From UBA3910 sp002391465 (GTDB lineage Bacteria > Bacillota > Limnochordia > Darwinibacteriales > Darwinibacteriaceae), in assembly GCA_030054835.1 (NCBI GenBank), contig JASGVS010000003.1:1-6885 (forward strand): DNA of 6,885 bases. The letters run 5' to 3'. The stretch's first letter is position 1, and the number at the start of each line of letters is the position of its first letter. Made by a program: the position numbers and the translations under genes. Below the pieces are notes generated by a model, which was not told the origin of the DNA, ran no database searches, and worked only from the letters and a program-made list of their open reading frames with translations. This document shows positions 4,406-6,885 of the stretch, in pieces.

Positions 4406-6676
4406 ATGGAGAAATGGATTTATAAAATAGAAAGCCCTGAGCTTGACAACCAAACCTGCCTGTTTCACGAAACGCTGTTCCACAACGCCAACGGTTATAT
4501 CGGCATCCGGGCCTGTCCGGAGGAAGGCTACCCTGAGGACTATCAGACAATTAGGGGTACCTATATCAACGGCTTTTACGATCTAGTAGAAGTGAAACAT
4601 GCAGAAAAGCTGTATGGGTTTATCTCAGAAAAACAGGCCATGATTAATGTGGCGGATACCCAAACGATCGAGGTCTATTTAGACGGCGAGCGCTTCAGCC
4701 CCTTTGCGGGAGAGGTGTTAGCACACCAGCGTTGGTTAGATCTGAAGGCTGGTACCACCGGTAGAAGCGTGTACTGGCGTTCGCCCCAAGGAAAAGAGGT
4801 TAAGATCTCGGTTACCAGGATGGCAAGCCACGAGCTGCGCAATCTATTTGTAATTGACTACCAGATCGAGTCCATTAACTTCTCGGGCGAAGTGCGCATC
4901 GTCTCCAAACACCAGGGTCTCGTGCATAATTTCTTTGATGCCAATGATCCCAGGGTGGCAGATGAAAGGCGCGATCACCTTGTTCCGGCAAGTGGGGAAA
5001 TCCGGGAGGGGGCTTCTGTCTTGGTTTCAGACACTGCCCGTTCCCAGCTGCAGGTTGCTTCTGCTGTGCAGAATGTGCTCACATCGCACGCTGCAGACTT
5101 CAGCACAGAACTTACGGGCCATTTAGCCGTTTCCACCGCCTTGCTGGAGGTAGAAAAGGGCGAACGGATCAGATTGGTGAAGTACTCTGTTTTTGCCGAT
5201 TCCATTCGCGCAGCGGACTGCAAAAAAGAGACCATATCTGCGCTTGAGAGGGCACTGTCCCAGCCCATCGACTACTGGTACGAGCGACAGCGGGAAATAA
5301 TGGCCGCTCTCTGGGATCAGACCAGGATTGAGATCGACGGGGATCCTGAGAACGCTTTAGCTCTCAGGTATAACATCTACCAGCTTTTCCAGTCCGCAGG
5401 TAGAGACCATTTCGGTAACGTGCCTGCTAAGGGCTTGAGTGGGGAAGGCTATGAAGGCCACTATTTCTGGGATACTGAAATCTATATCCAGCCCTTTTTC
5501 ATATTGAATTTCCCCGAAATTGCCAAGGAACTGCTCAGTTACCGCTATCGGATCTTAGATGCGGCCCGGGAACATGCGCGGATTATGGGGCATAGGCAAG
5601 GGGCGCTGTACGCTTGGCGTACCATTGCGGGCAGCGAGTGCTCAGGTTATTACCCCTCCGGCTCGGCCCAATACCATATCAACGGGGCTGTGGCCTGGTC
5701 TCTGCTCCTTTACTACTTCACCACCGACGATTGGGATTTCATGGTGGAAAAGGGTGCAGAAATCCTGATCGAAACGGCCCGTCTCTGGTTGGATGTTGGG
5801 CATTTCCATGCAGGTAAGTTCCACATCCACGCAGTGAGCGGCCCCGATGAGTATACCTGTGTTGTGAACAACAACTTCTACACCAACCTCTCGGCCCAAA
5901 ACAACCTGCGCTGGGCGGCGAAAATCTACAGGCAGCTTCAAGACGCAGGCTTGGCTGAAGAGCTGACAAGAAGAATTGGTGTAACGGAACAGGAAATTGC
6001 GGAGTTTGAGAGGGCAGCGGAGAATATGTATCTGCCCTATGACGAGAAACTGGGTATTCATGCCCAGGACGATTCCTTCTTGACCAAACCGGTGTGGGAT
6101 CTGGAGAACACGCCAGAGGATAAATTCCCCCTGCTGCTGAACTTCCATCCCCTCTATCTGTACCGTTATCAGGTATTGAAGCAGGCTGACACGGTACTCG
6201 CCTATTTCCTCTACGGCGATAGGCTGGAGGAAGAAGTGATGCGGCGTTCTTACGACTATTACGAAAAGATCACCACCCACGACTCGTCCCTTTCCGCTTG
6301 TGTGTACAGCATTGTGGCGGCCCAATTGGGTTTGATCGACAAAGCGGCCTACTATTTCGGCGACTCGGCTAAGCTCGATCTGCTGGATACCCACGGTAAC
6401 ACAAAAGACGGACTGCACACCGCCAACTTGGGCGGCAGTTACATGGCTGTTGTCTTTGGCTTTGGCGGCCTGCGCATCCGGGAAGATAGAATAGACTTCA
6501 ACCCCCAAGTGCCCCCGGGTTGGACAGGCTATCACTTTCAAATCCGCTACCGGGGGCGGAAAATCTTGGTGGATGTAAACCAAGACAGATGCCACTTTAC
6601 CCTAACAGAAGGGGTACCCCTGCTCATTCACGTCCGGGGCCAGAGTTATCTCTTAGGCGATACGCTCGTGGTTTAA
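4406..6676 (+). CDS. Family GH65 inverting alpha-glucoside phosphorylase (kojibiose/nigerose/trehalose phosphorylase group)
   Basis: This 756-residue cytoplasmic enzyme of usual family length splits an alpha-glucoside with phosphate into beta-glucose 1-phosphate and the acceptor. Residues about 1-260 form the N-terminal beta-sandwich, with NGYIGIR at 29-35 and RGTYINGF at 50-57. The (alpha/alpha)6 barrel spans about 300-670, followed by a small C-terminal beta domain. Visible active-site motifs are GLSGEGYEGHYFWDTE at 343-358, GPDEY with Glu482 as the expected general acid, KQAD at 592-595 (glucose-site contacts in the family), and HDSSLS at 625-630 plus DGLHTANLGG at 668-677 (phosphate site). 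All look intact. GEGYEGHYFWDTE suits the trehalose/nigerose/glucosylglycerol-type branches better than classical maltose phosphorylase, but from memory this cannot fix the substrate. It is the last gene of the uptake operon, so it should act on the imported sugar. No beta-phosphoglucomutase gene is nearby. Confidence 0.93.
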   Translation: MEKWIYKIESPELDNQTCLFHETLFHNANGYIGIRACPEEGYPEDYQTIRGTYINGFYDLVEVKHAEKLYGFISEKQAMINVADTQTIEVYLDGERFSPFAGEVLAHQRWLDLKAGTTGRSVYWRSPQGKEVKISVTRMASHELRNLFVIDYQIESINFSGEVRIVSKHQGLVHNFFDANDPRVADERRDHLVPASGEIREGASVLVSDTARSQLQVASAVQNVLTSHAADFSTELTGHLAVSTALLEVEKGERIRLVKYSVFADSIRAADCKKETISALERALSQPIDYWYERQREIMAALWDQTRIEIDGDPENALALRYNIYQLFQSAGRDHFGNVPAKGLSGEGYEGHYFWDTEIYIQPFFILNFPEIAKELLSYRYRILDAAREHARIMGHRQGALYAWRTIAGSECSGYYPSGSAQYHINGAVAWSLLLYYFTTDDWDFMVEKGAEILIETARLWLDVGHFHAGKFHIHAVSGPDEYTCVVNNNFYTNLSAQNNLRWAAKIYRQLQDAGLAEELTRRIGVTEQEIAEFERAAENMYLPYDEKLGIHAQDDSFLTKPVWDLENTPEDKFPLLLNFHPLYLYRYQVLKQADTVLAYFLYGDRLEEEVMRRSYDYYEKITTHDSSLSACVYSIVAAQLGLIDKAAYYFGDSAKLDLLDTHGNTKDGLHTANLGGSYMAVVFGFGGLRIREDRIDFNPQVPPGWTGYHFQIRYRGRKILVDVNQDRCHFTLTEGVPLLIHVRGQSYLLGDTLVV

Positions 6677-6693
6677 GCCGAGCAGAATCAATG

Positions 6694-6749
6694 AAAAAAC
6701 GGGATCCCCGTATCTTTCCCTTGTTCGGAATAGATGCGGGGATTCTTTT
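6694..6749. terminator. Bidirectional intrinsic terminator closing the operon
   Basis: GGATCCCCGTATC (6702-6714) pairs with GATGCGGGGATTC (6733-6745) in a 13-bp stem with two G-T wobbles. Inside the 18-nt loop, TTCC and GGAA can pair further. On the plus strand TTTT (6746-6749) follows the stem. On the minus strand the run of six A at 6694-6699 becomes six U, two nt after the stem. The structure can therefore stop the operon transcript, which ends at 6676, and also block transcripts coming from the insertion sequence on the right. Confidence 0.8.
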
Positions 6750-6885
6750 GTGCCAAATACGGGAAGTCAACACTTTTCCGGACATTCCTTAAGCGACACC
6801 AACTAAAGATAGCTCTTGGTACTGGTTCAACCATTCTAACGGGCTAAGATAACCTAAGCGTTTTTGGACGCGGCGAGTGTTGTAA
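6749..6885 (-). mobile_element. End of an IS3-family-like insertion sequence (partial; boundary inferred)
   Basis: The segment contains the 3' end of a DDE transposase gene and about 40 bp of non-coding sequence beyond its stop. Read on the minus strand, this tail runs TGTCCGGAAAAGTGTTGAC and onward to a CA. IS3-family elements usually have such a short tail after the transposase stop and terminate in TG...CA. Candidate outer ends are the TG dinucleotides at 6749-6750 or 6751-6752. The other end is outside the window, so neither the inverted repeat nor a target duplication can be confirmed. Confidence 0.6.
6789..6885 (-). CDS. IS3-family transposase, C-terminal fragment (continues beyond the window)
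   Basis: Minus-strand codons from the right edge give a 31-residue C-terminus before the stop TAA at 6791-6789. It starts YNTRRVQKRLGYLSP and continues LEWLNQYQ. YN..R.Q..LGYLSP.E is the hallmark end of the rve integrase-core domain in IS3/IS150-type transposases (OrfB), just after the catalytic Glu region, which lies outside the window. The gene is cut only by the window edge; nothing shows it to be broken. It converges on the sugar operon and is separated from it by the terminator. It is not functionally linked to the operon. Confidence 0.82.
   Translation of the reverse strand, partial: YNTRRVQKRLGYLSPLEWLNQYQELSLVGVA

Noticed and set aside
5642..6595. Long minus-strand open frame (317 codons) inside the phosphorylase gene
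   Set aside because: It is antisense to the conserved catalytic part of GH65, and its translation resembles no family I know. It is a mirror of a GC-biased sense gene.
6707..6763. CCCGTAT in the terminator stem and ATACGGG at 6757-6763 as an alternative pairing or short inverted repeat
   Set aside because: Only 7 bp match, and the alternative would replace a better 13-bp stem. Chance is the simplest explanation.
6520..6792. Plus-strand 90-codon open frame overlapping the phosphorylase end, terminator and insertion-sequence end
   Set aside because: It runs through the phosphorylase C-terminus, the terminator hairpin and the tail of the element in a different frame. It has no ribosome site and no protein-like composition.

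Overview
The window holds a single plus-strand carbohydrate-uptake and phosphorolysis operon of about 6.7 kb, followed by the edge of an IS3-type insertion sequence on the minus strand. Gene order is: LacI/GalR-type regulator (177-1184), secreted ABC sugar-binding protein (1279-2547), two CUT1 permeases of the AglF/AglG alpha-glucoside type (2608-3477 and 3474-4337), and a family GH65 inverting alpha-glucoside phosphorylase (4406-6676). A bidirectional hairpin terminator (about 6694-6749) closes the operon. The last 97 bases encode the C-terminus of a DDE transposase that runs off the window.

Control region (1-176): a good sigma-70/SigA-type promoter (TTGCCC, 17 bp, TATTAT with an extended -10 TG) is followed by two copies of the dyad TGAAAAGGTTTTCA. 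Their centres are 43 bp apart, about four helical turns. Both lie between the predicted transcription start and the regulator gene, so the regulator probably represses its own operon from there. The sites differ from a catabolite-repression cre box mainly in having GG instead of CG at the centre, so CcpA is an alternative ligand. I see no terminator between the regulator and the transport genes, so all five genes may be on one transcript.

How the genes would work together: the binding protein captures an alpha-glucoside outside the cytoplasmic membrane and the two permeases import it. The GH65 enzyme then splits it with phosphate into beta-glucose 1-phosphate plus the free acceptor. The regulator senses the sugar or a product. 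Two partners are absent from the window: an ABC ATPase (MsmX/UgpC type, often encoded elsewhere and shared) and a beta-phosphoglucomutase to turn beta-glucose 1-phosphate into glucose 6-phosphate. The exact sugar (kojibiose, nigerose, trehalose, maltose, a glucosyl-polyol or other) cannot be read from the sequence.

Organism: strong AGGAGG-type ribosome sites, GTG starts, a cre-like operator and the operon style point to Bacillota. The binding protein has a plain signal peptide (ALA|K) and no cysteine at all, so it is not a lipoprotein. That would be unusual for a single-membrane Gram-positive and fits a two-membrane (diderm) Bacillota lineage such as Limnochordia or Halanaerobiales, or an unrelated diderm. 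This placement is an inference of low to moderate confidence.

The genes look intact, without frameshifts. The less ordinary points are the paired GG-centred operators, hairpins beside the ribosome sites in all three longer gaps between genes, the non-lipoprotein binding protein, the unknown specificity of the phosphorylase, and an insertion sequence whose end appears to abut the operon terminator. I did not find a clearly new type of biological system.
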